From the NCBI GenBank assembly GCA_028713285.1, contig JAQTOP010000015.1:1-49398 (forward strand): a stretch of 49,398 nt of DNA, read 5' to 3'. Source of the stretch: Terrimicrobiaceae bacterium. Its GTDB lineage: Bacteria > Verrucomicrobiota > Verrucomicrobiia > Chthoniobacterales > JAATET01. The notes beneath the pieces were generated by a model that made no database searches, was not told the origin of the DNA, and saw only the letters and a list, made by a program, of their open reading frames with translations. Shown here piece by piece: positions 26,601 through 33,285 of this stretch. The translations under genes were made by a program, and so were the position numbers. Positions within the stretch are counted from its first letter, which is position 1. Each line of letters begins with the position of its first letter.

Positions 26601-27247
26601 ATCTCGATTTCGTTTACACGGTGCAGACGTGGTTCACGCAGCATCCCGACAGCGCGCTGCCGCCGCGCAGCGACCTGCAGGTGCCGCTCATCTGCGAATT
26701 CATGCCGATGCGCTGGTCGTATGAGGCGCTCATTTACGCGGAGGCAAAATTGAATCCACTCACCCGGCGGCAGGAGCAGATTCAATCCGAAATCAGCGCG
26801 CTCGCCACGCATCGCAATGCAAGCGTGGCGGACGAGCAGCGGCTCGACGACTTGAAGGAACTCCTCGCGCTCGTCTCCGGGCTGCAGGGCAAATCCGCCG
26901 CGCAGATCGATCAGGCGCTCGGCCAGATCGACCGTGTGATTGCGGGCGCGCCGTATGATCCGAAGGCGATCGACGCCCACAGCGGCCCGATCACGGCGGA
27001 GCAGTTGTATGTGAATCAAAAGGTCACCGACCTTGTGTCCAAGGCCGAGATGGAGCAGCTCGACTACCGCCTGGACGAAAACCGGAAGAGCCACCTGAAC
27101 GTATTCTTCGGTCCCGTGAAGCAATACTTCGGCATCCGCGCGAGCGTGCTGACGTTCAACACCGGCGTCCTGATCGTCACGACCCTCGCGGGATTTTTCG
27201 CCCTCTATTTCATCCTGCGCTACCAGATCAACGTGCGCGGGCCATAG
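23630..27247 (+). CDS. TerB-like domain / ABCG-type ABC transporter fusion
   Basis: About 1,205 residues from GTG 23,630 (TTG 23,594 is an alternative; neither has a clear ribosome site). Residues about 45-170 are helical and resemble a TerB-like domain (LLPTLIKVLAAFARSENEV...). A beta-rich region follows (about 170-470). The nucleotide-binding domain has Walker A GASGCGKST (about 496-504), signature LSGGERKR (about 602-609) and Walker B IFLFDEPTSG (about 622-631), then HQPTSR. The C-terminal third carries about six membrane helices of the ABC-2/ABCG type, with a charged loop before the last helix. Half-transporter architecture with the ATPase N-terminal of the membrane part, as in White/ABCG exporters. 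Export substrate unknown. Confidence 0.88.
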   Translation: MEVVAKETPKLLHRRLEGFFRLVSRVRSSTRQFSRRLMRKPRTVSEGPNLLPTLIKVLAAFARSENEVLEEEIDSSLGFLRYDYPDTVYSELRKLFRDALHEQQDLNAIAQKLANQLSDDRKILLGVQLYDLISKAGLKQEQVIAYYSFMAQLGMAAQAIDIVYQLNANEQGDTQIYQQGASPLEAVTFGAPGRSDVTLKEFTGDERLLAYRYHELIILKNMSGRNLIVQGRLLKPNDFCRLYPGQRIIIDEQVIAYQDLVFYFNAKKNVSLPQLYIAVNDEDEVRLEKNKTRDSCLEVTFGLKVRVRALRDVDAVLNGVRLTSGTAVEASLEDRIIFHDDSELEIDDLRRRARSYGGRFQLKASKSEYLVSNNPGLLNEGDILLAPGTGGDVLLKIYCDYDRKVGRVEVLQADRPILVRGNPVRNFAPLADGDTIRVDAGQVLRCNFTERLIEEERNIIRTMEVRDVVCRFRNGEIALDGLSFTVQRGEMVCVMGASGCGKSTLMRMLAGQFPPVHGEVLLNGRSLYANYDSLRRYVTYVPQYDAFDEHLTIEENLDFAAAIRSPHLSRRERLRRIDGKLAELGLNERRTSVVGSAQKKTLSGGERKRLNIGLDMISSADIFLFDEPTSGLSSKDSEHVIEIIRAMAHNKIVLVTIHQPTSRIFQMFHKALLLDKGGKIVFFGTSHETLQYFADAEHVQHYGTALGTTDVGDTARPEFIFDVLETPLRDLSGDIIFEENSRGQLVPARRYSPDYWRDKYESYRLVKDVRAAPITRDATAAAANAPPFQRRRDPIRWREEWSQFTTLLQRAFISKFRNRANLLTTIVEAPLLALLIGVVLRYSVEGGTYDFASAYHIPTYLFLALVVAMFLGLTNSVDDIIRDRPVLLRERNLNVRLGYYVTAKGLTLALFAVAQCAAFVLLGNWLLAVRGMFWIDFVALFLTAVSGIAIGLIISALVPEGKTAVNIIPAVLIPQIILGGALIKYEEMNRNLDFVYTVQTWFTQHPDSALPPRSDLQVPLICEFMPMRWSYEALIYAEAKLNPLTRRQEQIQSEISALATHRNASVADEQRLDDLKELLALVSGLQGKSAAQIDQALGQIDRVIAGAPYDPKAIDAHSGPITAEQLYVNQKVTDLVSKAEMEQLDYRLDENRKSHLNVFFGPVKQYFGIRASVLTFNTGVLIVTTLAGFFALYFILRYQINVRGP

Positions 27248-27286
27248 GTGTTGCCCTCCGTGTGCCGGTTTCGTAGCTTTCGCGCC

Positions 27287-28105
27287 ATGGCTCTACCTCT
27301 CGAAGATGCATACAACGACGTGCTAGGAAAAGCGCTTCGCGGCACGGGGAAATCGCCCTCCGAACTTGCCGCCGAAAGTGGCGTGGAGATCGATCAGATT
27401 CGCGCCTTGATCGACGGAAAATTCGACGCCGCGGCCGCCCGTGCGGTCGCTGTATCCCTGGGTCTGTCTCCGGATCGTGTCGTCGCGCTGGGCGAGGGAA
27501 CCTACGTCCCTGCGCCGGTCGGCGTGGAAGGGCTGCGGCAGTTCAACACCCCTTTCGAGGATATGACCGTGAACGCCTACCTCGTGTGGGATCCGGAATC
27601 CAACGCCGCAGCCGTTTTCGACACGGGCACGGATGCCGGCGAGATGCTGGATGCCGCGGCGAAGATCGGCGCGCGCATCGAGCAGGTCTTCATCACGCAT
27701 TCCCATGGCGACCATATTTACGATTTCGACCGGCTAATGGAGAAATCCGGAGCGAAGGCGTGGTGTCCGAAAGGTGACGAGGTCGAGGGCGCGGAGGTTT
27801 TCATGCCAGGAAGAACCTTTTCTGTCGGCGCGCTTTCGGTCGAGGCGCGCCTCACGTGCGGGCACGCGCGCGGCGGTGTCACCTACGTCGTGCGCGGCCT
27901 GGCGCTGCCGGTGGCGGTGTGCGGCGACGCAATGTTTGCCGGCTCGATGGGCGGTGGAGCGGTCTCCTACGCCGATGCGCTGCGCACCAACCGCGAGGCG
28001 ATCTTTTCGCTGCCGGACGAGACGATCCTCGCACCAGGCCATGGCCCACTGACCACCGTCGGCGAGCAGCGCGCGCACAATCCGTTCTTTCCGGAATATC
28101 GATAA
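27287..28105 (+). CDS. HTH-domain / metallo-beta-lactamase-fold fusion protein
   Basis: A 272-residue protein from ATG 27,287. Residues about 12-68 look like a small helix-turn-helix (SPSELAAESGVEIDQIRALI... VAVSLGLSPDRV). Residues 75-272 are a glyoxalase II-type metallo-beta-lactamase fold: VNAYLVWD, VFDTGTDAG, ITHSHGDH (136-143) with metal-binding His and Asp, LTCGHARGG, VCGDAMFAGSMGG and the terminal APGHGPLTTVGEQR. It likely hydrolyses a thioester such as S-lactoylglutathione or senses a metabolite. It starts 39 bases after the transporter stop, so it may be co-transcribed. Confidence 0.83.
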   Translation: MALPLEDAYNDVLGKALRGTGKSPSELAAESGVEIDQIRALIDGKFDAAAARAVAVSLGLSPDRVVALGEGTYVPAPVGVEGLRQFNTPFEDMTVNAYLVWDPESNAAAVFDTGTDAGEMLDAAAKIGARIEQVFITHSHGDHIYDFDRLMEKSGAKAWCPKGDEVEGAEVFMPGRTFSVGALSVEARLTCGHARGGVTYVVRGLALPVAVCGDAMFAGSMGGGAVSYADALRTNREAIFSLPDETILAPGHGPLTTVGEQRAHNPFFPEYR

Positions 28106-28156
28106 GCGGCTGGCCGTTTTCTCACGCCGAAAGCGGACGTTGAACGAATTTTCTGC

Positions 28157-28231
28157 ATCCGTGGGATCCGTGCCATCCGTGGTCGATTTCGCACTTCAGG
28201 CTTGATCTGCGGAAATCCGAGCAATCTGTGG
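28157..28231. repeat. 9-base phased short repeats
   Basis: ATCCGTG occurs at 28,157, 28,166 and 28,175, exactly 9 bases apart. After a 23-base spacer come related units (ATCTGCGG at 28,205, AATCCGAGC at 28,214 and AATCTGTGG at 28,223). The units lie between two convergent genes and no reading frame uses them. I recall similar 'ATCCGTG' runs from other GC-rich bacterial intergenic regions; their origin is unknown. Confidence 0.5.
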
Positions 28232-28262
28232 ACCAGTCATCCGGATAGCGGCTGAGTTGCCG

Positions 28263-29012
28263 CTACAGCGCCACCTTCTGCGTGTCGGCGGCTGGCGATT
28301 CCACCCGCTGGAATTGCGGAGCCGCCTCGGCGATGAACCTTTTCAACAGGTCCAGGGTTTCGGCTTCATCCTTGCCTCCGGTTACGAAGCCCCGGAGCAC
28401 CGGGGCGCTCACGATGATGTATGCCCACCGATGGGATCGGTTGTGCAGGAGTAGATCCAGGTAGGTGCGGGCGAGCCGCTCGCGGTGAAGCGGTGTCGTG
28501 AGCGTCTTGCTGACAAACCAGTAGAGATACAGCGAACGGAGGATGCGTTTTCCTCCGTCGGGCGATTCGATCGGGCGGTCGATGATCAGTTTCATCACGT
28601 CCATTTGCTTTCCATCGCTGAGGCGGATCGGCACCAGTCCGCCATTTTGAATCGTCCATCCCTGCCCCCGCAGGCAGGCCTCGGGCCGATGAATGCTGCG
28701 CCGGTCCGCACCGCTCAGCACGATCTGGGCGGTGAGCGTCTCCGCCGCCGATCCTGAATACACGCGCTTGGCGAATTGCGTATCGGCGGGCAGGCCAAAC
28801 TTTTCCTCCGGCCTCGGGGGCTCCGCCTTTCCGCGAAGGCCGGCCACGGATTCCGGCAAATCCAGCACGACCCCGGGCTCCGCCAGCGAGATCGGAGGCG
28901 GCGTGACATGGCAGAGCGCCCAGGTTGCAAGGCCAAGCAATGCGAAGACGGCTCCGCGAAGCAGCCACGAACCGCCGATCCGGGCTCCGATGTCCTTCAC
29001 GTCCTGTTCCAT
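28263..29012 (-). CDS. epsI: Exosortase-associated protein EpsI
   Basis: A 249-residue protein of the EpsI (DUF3485) family. An N-terminal membrane segment (about 17-36) is followed by a domain with the family hallmark SIHRPEACLRGQGW (106-119; His108, Cys113). SLYLYWFVSK and a C-terminal helix follow. EpsI is thought to work with exosortases in protein sorting or exopolysaccharide assembly at the membrane; the mechanism is not established. The start overlaps the exosortase stop as TGATG (29,010-29,014), so translation is coupled. Confidence 0.9.
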   Translation of the reverse strand: MEQDVKDIGARIGGSWLLRGAVFALLGLATWALCHVTPPPISLAEPGVVLDLPESVAGLRGKAEPPRPEEKFGLPADTQFAKRVYSGSAAETLTAQIVLSGADRRSIHRPEACLRGQGWTIQNGGLVPIRLSDGKQMDVMKLIIDRPIESPDGGKRILRSLYLYWFVSKTLTTPLHRERLARTYLDLLLHNRSHRWAYIIVSAPVLRGFVTGGKDEAETLDLLKRFIAEAAPQFQRVESPAADTQKVAL

Positions 29013-30052
29013 CAGTAGATATCGCCCGCCTCAGCCGAGGCGTGGCTGGAAGGCTTGGGCGGAGTTTGGAGCGGATCCCGATGAACAATCGATTTCAAGT
29101 GCTGGCCCCAGGTCCGCGGGTCGCGGTTGAGGGTCGATGCGATCAGCAGCATGCCGCCCAGGGCGACGATGAAGACGAAGAACCCGGAAAACATGTGGTA
29201 AAAGGAAGGACTTTCCAGCGTGCCGATGGCGACTTTCGGACCGAGGATCAAAATGCCGACGGTGAGCATGAGGATGCGGGCGAGGTTTCCCAGGATCGCG
29301 AGCGGGACTGCGCAGAGGAAGAGAATGAGATGCTTCCAGCCGGATCGCATCGTAAAATAGCCATAAAGCGCGGTGACCATCGTGAGCGCAAACAGGGACC
29401 GCATGCCGCTGCACGGGTCGGCCACGTCCACCTGGAATCGCTGGCCCGCTGCGAGCGCGGAGAGCGGGTCGGGCGCGGATTGGATCGAGGTGCCAACCTG
29501 GATTGTGGACATGCCGAGTGCATTCAGCACGCCGGTGCTGAGGGCCGACATGACCATCCGCAGGGGAAAGGCGATGACGTTATCCAGAAAGAAAAGCGGC
29601 CAGGCAAAAATGAGAAACAGCCAGGGAAAGAGCAGGGCGCGCATCCATCGCCAGCCAAGGAAAAAGACGATGGTTCCAAATGTCAGGCATTGCACCGAAA
29701 TGAACGCGAAGTAAATGTCGTCCAGGCGGTAGCTGACCCAAAAAAAGCCGAAACCTGCGGCGACGGGAACCAGGCCCGGCGTGGAGGGACGCACCGGGAT
29801 TTCGGCCAGCTCGCGCCGTTTCCACCAAACAAGTCCGGCTACGATAAACGGCACCAGCGCGCAGTGCGTCCATTCCTCGTAATGGTAGAGGGCAAGCATG
29901 CTCCGCGCGACGGACAGGTGCGGCCCATAAGCGGTAAGATAGCCGACAACAGCGTAAATGGCGGCAAAGGTGATGGCAATCAGCGCAACGGCAATCCACC
30001 GGCTGGCTGCGGGGAGGTCCCGAAGAGTGGGATCAGCGGATGATGGATTCAC
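29012..30052 (-). CDS. xrt: Exosortase (membrane transpeptidase-like)
   Basis: A 346-residue multi-pass membrane protein with about eight helices. The catalytic triad of the exosortase/archaeosortase family is visible: Cys214 in DVADPCSGMRSL, Arg259 in GNLARI and His286 in SFYHMFSGF. It processes C-terminally tagged proteins or links to exopolysaccharide. The start is uncertain: GTG 30,052 avoids overlap with the upstream gene; ATG 30,211 would add 53 residues and overlap it by 47 bases. Directly coupled to epsI. No PEP-CTERM-type substrate with an obvious sorting tail was found in the window. Confidence 0.88.
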   Translation of the reverse strand: MNPSSADPTLRDLPAASRWIAVALIAITFAAIYAVVGYLTAYGPHLSVARSMLALYHYEEWTHCALVPFIVAGLVWWKRRELAEIPVRPSTPGLVPVAAGFGFFWVSYRLDDIYFAFISVQCLTFGTIVFFLGWRWMRALLFPWLFLIFAWPLFFLDNVIAFPLRMVMSALSTGVLNALGMSTIQVGTSIQSAPDPLSALAAGQRFQVDVADPCSGMRSLFALTMVTALYGYFTMRSGWKHLILFLCAVPLAILGNLARILMLTVGILILGPKVAIGTLESPSFYHMFSGFFVFIVALGGMLLIASTLNRDPRTWGQHLKSIVHRDPLQTPPKPSSHASAEAGDIY

Positions 30053-30164
30053 AATCGAATGGAAGGACGATGCCGGATTGTGGACGCTACGAGCGGATGT
30101 CCCTGCGGACAAGGAGGATTCGGCCGAGCCGCTAAGGTCTGCGACGTTGGCGAAGATCGCGCCC

Positions 30165-31427
30165 CTATCTCGACTTTGTCTTGTTCTCGGGCGGAGGGGG
30201 CGATGGGACATCGGACAATCGTACGTGACTGACTTCGGGAAAATCGAAAGGCAGGCTCGTGTGATTCCCGGTAACGGTAACATTCGAATAACGACTGGCA
30301 GAATTCCTCTCAATCTGCCCCGCCTTATTGCCACTGCGACTTGATCGCAGCACGTTTCCCTGGATGAAAATTCCCTTCACGGGAGTCGCGTTCAGACTCC
30401 TGAGCGAGACGACCGGTTCTTCGTCGGAGCTGAAAATGTTTCCCGTGATGAGTACGTCTCCGACTCGGGCAGCCGGAATCTGCGGCGTGAGGAGCACGGC
30501 GGATTTTCGGGCGTGCCACGCGTTTCCGCTGAAGATTACATTGGAAAATTCCCCGGTATCGAAACGGAAGCCGAACCCGACGCGGTCCGCAATGTTGTCG
30601 GAAAAGATGCAATTTGTCGTGCCACCGCCGGAATACGCCACCCATGCGGTATCGAGCACCGTATTTCCGGTGAGACGTCCGGATGCCGTCCAGCCTCGAT
30701 CTCCCCCCAAAATAATCGCTGTGACATAGTCACCATTGGCTTCGCGCACGGTGCAGTTTTCAATGAGAGCGCTATCGGTGTTTTTCGTCATTGCAAAGAT
30801 CCCGATCGCAAACGATTCAAATGGACCGGACATCGCATAGGCGCCGATCACTTCCACATTGCGAATGGTGGCGTTGCTTCCCGACAACTGGACGCCGTAG
30901 GTGGCAGCGTTGCTGTTCGGAGGAGCGAGCTTCAAGCCGCGTGGATTGCAGTCCACGGTGAGATCTTCGACGGTCACGTCGTCGTGATCGACCGGCCGTC
31001 CGCCACCTTTCCCGTAGGCTCCCGTGCAGATGGCGACGTGAATGTTTTCTGCAAAGTTCAATGCGGCCAGTTTGACGACCGTCACGCCTTTGCCGCTGCC
31101 GCGCAGCCTGGTCTTCGGCTGGAGAAAGAATCCGTCCGTTGCGTGGCCGTCGTCGTTGCCCTTTGTCAGAAACGTCCCCGGTCCAAGGATGATATCGCTT
31201 CCGGAGCCGCATTTTCGCATGATCGCGTCGAATTTCGACTGCGTGCTCCCATTGAACGGATCGTCTGCGGTGCCTTTGCCGGGAACGCCGTCGGAACGGG
31301 CGGCGATGTGAACGACTCGCGGGAATTCCGGCGCCGCGAAGATCGTCCCCACCGCACCGAAGATGAAAAACATCGACGCGCTTCCGATCCAGAGCCAACG
31401 CTGCGGGATTGCCAACATGACCGCCAT
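30165..31427 (-). CDS. Right-handed parallel beta-helix secreted protein
   Basis: A 420-residue protein with an N-terminal hydrophobic signal (WLWIGSASMFFIFGAVGTIFAA, about 12-33). The mature part repeats short beta-strand turns typical of a right-handed beta-helix (ATIRNVEVIGAY, ALIENCTVREANGDYVTAII, CIFSDNIADRVG, VLITGNIFSS). It opens with RSDGVPGKGTADDPFNG, shared with the protein at 33,286-35,232, so the two are paralogues. Beta-helix proteins of this locus are often polysaccharide lyases, epimerases or surface structures; no catalytic set can be assigned. It starts 42 bases from the divergent glycosyltransferase gene. Confidence 0.83.
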   Translation of the reverse strand: MAVMLAIPQRWLWIGSASMFFIFGAVGTIFAAPEFPRVVHIAARSDGVPGKGTADDPFNGSTQSKFDAIMRKCGSGSDIILGPGTFLTKGNDDGHATDGFFLQPKTRLRGSGKGVTVVKLAALNFAENIHVAICTGAYGKGGGRPVDHDDVTVEDLTVDCNPRGLKLAPPNSNAATYGVQLSGSNATIRNVEVIGAYAMSGPFESFAIGIFAMTKNTDSALIENCTVREANGDYVTAIILGGDRGWTASGRLTGNTVLDTAWVAYSGGGTTNCIFSDNIADRVGFGFRFDTGEFSNVIFSGNAWHARKSAVLLTPQIPAARVGDVLITGNIFSSDEEPVVSLRSLNATPVKGIFIQGNVLRSSRSGNKAGQIERNSASRYSNVTVTGNHTSLPFDFPEVSHVRLSDVPSPPPPENKTKSR

Positions 31428-31469
31428 AATATCCTTGATTCGCCCGATGAAGATGGATTTTTTCCGCAG

Positions 31470-32252
31470 ATGACTGAGCGCGCACCTGTCCCGCGTGCGA
31501 ACGTTTTGGGGATCGGCGTGGGCGCGATCCACTTGTCGCAGGCGGTCGAGTTGATTCTTTCCGGCGTTGCAAACGGGGATCACGGTTACATCACAGTGAC
31601 CGGAGTCCATGGCGTGATGGAGGCGCAGGCTGACGCGGAGTTGCATCGCGTTTTTGACCGGGCCTGGCTGGTCACGCCCGACGGAATGCCGATGACGTGG
31701 GTCGGCCGCTGGCAGGGACACCGCGAGATGAATCGCGTCTATGGTCCCGATTTGATGCGCGACATTTTCCACGCGACGCGGAACGGCGAAGTGCGGCACT
31801 TCCTTTACGGAGGGGAGGAGGGCGTTGCCGAACGATTGAAGGCCTTGCTCACCCAGCGGTTCCCCGGCACGACCGTCTGCGGAATCTACACCCCGCCGTT
31901 TCGCCCACTCACGGAGGATGAAGAATCCGAGCTGGAAGACATTATCCGGCACGCGGCGCCGCATATTATTTGGATCGGCCTCAGCACGCCGAAACAGGAG
32001 CGCTTCATGGCGGCGCATTTCGGGCGCCTCTCCTGCAACTTCCTGATCGGGGTGGGCGCGGCCTTTGATATGCATTCGGGACGCAAACGGCAGGCGCCCC
32101 TCTGGATGCAGCGCAGTGGGTTCGAGTGGCTTTTCCGGCTGTGTCAGGAGCCCCGCCGCCTCTGGTATCGCTATACGGTGTATAATTCGCTGTTTGTCGT
32201 GAAAATCCTCATGCAACTCCTCGGGCTCAGGCGTTATTCCATCGAGCCTTGA
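31470..32252 (+). CDS. WecG/TagA/CpsF-family glycosyltransferase (GT26)
   Basis: A 260-residue enzyme of the WecG/TagA/CpsF family, which transfers a sugar (often ManNAcA or ManNAc) onto an undecaprenyl-linked acceptor. Marks: GVGAIHLSQAVELIL, TVTGVHGVMEAQ, VTPDGMPMTWVGR and HIIWIGLSTPKQERFMA, followed by GVGAAFDMHSG. ATG 31,470 was chosen; upstream in-frame sequence is non-coding. It would act at the inner face of the inner membrane early in glycan chain assembly. The epimerase gene follows after 35 bases. Confidence 0.93.
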   Translation: MTERAPVPRANVLGIGVGAIHLSQAVELILSGVANGDHGYITVTGVHGVMEAQADAELHRVFDRAWLVTPDGMPMTWVGRWQGHREMNRVYGPDLMRDIFHATRNGEVRHFLYGGEEGVAERLKALLTQRFPGTTVCGIYTPPFRPLTEDEESELEDIIRHAAPHIIWIGLSTPKQERFMAAHFGRLSCNFLIGVGAAFDMHSGRKRQAPLWMQRSGFEWLFRLCQEPRRLWYRYTVYNSLFVVKILMQLLGLRRYSIEP

Positions 32253-32287
32253 TCCAGCTCACGGGCCATTTGCCATACGTTGTCTTT

Positions 32288-33262
32288 ATGTCCAATACGG
32301 ATTTGATTGTCGTCACCGGCGCCGGTGGTTTCATTGGCGGACATTTGGTCCGTTCGCTTCAAGCGGACGGCTATACGCGCATTCGTGCGGTGGACAAGAA
32401 GCCGTTGAACGAGTGGTTTCAGACGTTCGATGGGGTCGAAGCGCAAGTCCTCGATCTGCAGGGGCTCGATGCATGCCGCGAGGCCCTGACCGGCGCGGAT
32501 CAAGTCTTCAACCTGGCTTCTGACATGGGCGGGATGGGATTTATTGAGCGGAACAAAGCGCTCTGCATGTTGAGCGTGCTGATCAATACGCACCTTCTGA
32601 TGGCTGCCCGAGAAGCCGGCGTCCGCCGGTTCTTTTACTCCTCGTCGGCGTGTGTCTATGCGGCCGGCAAGCAGACCGAGGTCCACGTTACCGCGCTCCG
32701 GGAGGAGGATGCCTACCCCGCGATGCCGGAGGATGGCTACGGCTGGGAGAAGCTTTTCAGCGAGCGAATGTGCCGCCATTTCCGGGAGGACTTCGGGCTG
32801 GAAACGCGGATTGCCCGTTATCACAATGTCTATGGTCCGCATGGCGCCTACGACGGGGGGAGGGAAAAGGCCCCGGCGGCGATCTGCCGCAAGGTGATCG
32901 AGGCGAAGTTGACCGGACGCCACGAAATCGAAATCTGGGGAGACGGCCGGCAAACCCGAAGCTTTCAATACATCGACGATTGCATCAAGGGCACCCGCAT
33001 GCTGATGGAGTCCGATTTCGCCGAGCCGATCAATATCGGCAGCAGCGAACTCGTTTCCATCAATCGACTGGTCGATCTCGTTGAGGAAATCGCGGGAATC
33101 AAATTAACCCGTCGTTACAATCTCGACGCGCCAAAAGGCGTCAACGGCCGGAACAGTGACAACACGCTTATCAGGAAGGTTTTTGGCTGGGAGCCTTCCA
33201 CACGGCTTCGCGATGGACTTTACGTTACGTATGACTGGATATATGGCCAAATGTCGAAGTGA
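32288..33262 (+). CDS. GDP-mannose 3,5-epimerase-like NAD-dependent epimerase
   Basis: A 324-residue short-chain dehydrogenase-fold enzyme. It has the NAD-binding GAGGFIGG (11-18), FNLASDMGGMGFIERN (74-89), SSSACVY (118-124; Cys122), YGWEK (151-155; Tyr and Lys catalytic) and GGREKAPAAICRK (near 192-204). These, together with RSFQYIDDCIKG and NSDNTLIRK, are close to plant GDP-mannose 3,5-epimerase, which makes GDP-L-galactose and GDP-L-gulose. ATG 32,288 is preferred over a TTG at 32,249. It probably supplies an activated sugar to this glycan locus. Confidence 0.9.
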   Translation: MSNTDLIVVTGAGGFIGGHLVRSLQADGYTRIRAVDKKPLNEWFQTFDGVEAQVLDLQGLDACREALTGADQVFNLASDMGGMGFIERNKALCMLSVLINTHLLMAAREAGVRRFFYSSSACVYAAGKQTEVHVTALREEDAYPAMPEDGYGWEKLFSERMCRHFREDFGLETRIARYHNVYGPHGAYDGGREKAPAAICRKVIEAKLTGRHEIEIWGDGRQTRSFQYIDDCIKGTRMLMESDFAEPINIGSSELVSINRLVDLVEEIAGIKLTRRYNLDAPKGVNGRNSDNTLIRKVFGWEPSTRLRDGLYVTYDWIYGQMSK

Positions 33263-33285
33263 TCTCGAAAAAGCGAATTGAGCAA

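Noticed and set aside
24599-27124. Long minus-strand open frame opposite the ABC transporter
   Set aside because: It is a high-GC shadow of a well-supported plus-strand gene with Walker and signature motifs; its own translation is His/Arg/Glu-rich with no domain.
30053-30211. N-terminal extension of the exosortase from ATG 30,211
   Set aside because: It overlaps the upstream gene and adds an Arg/Ser-rich stretch without hydrophobic segments; kept only as an alternative start.
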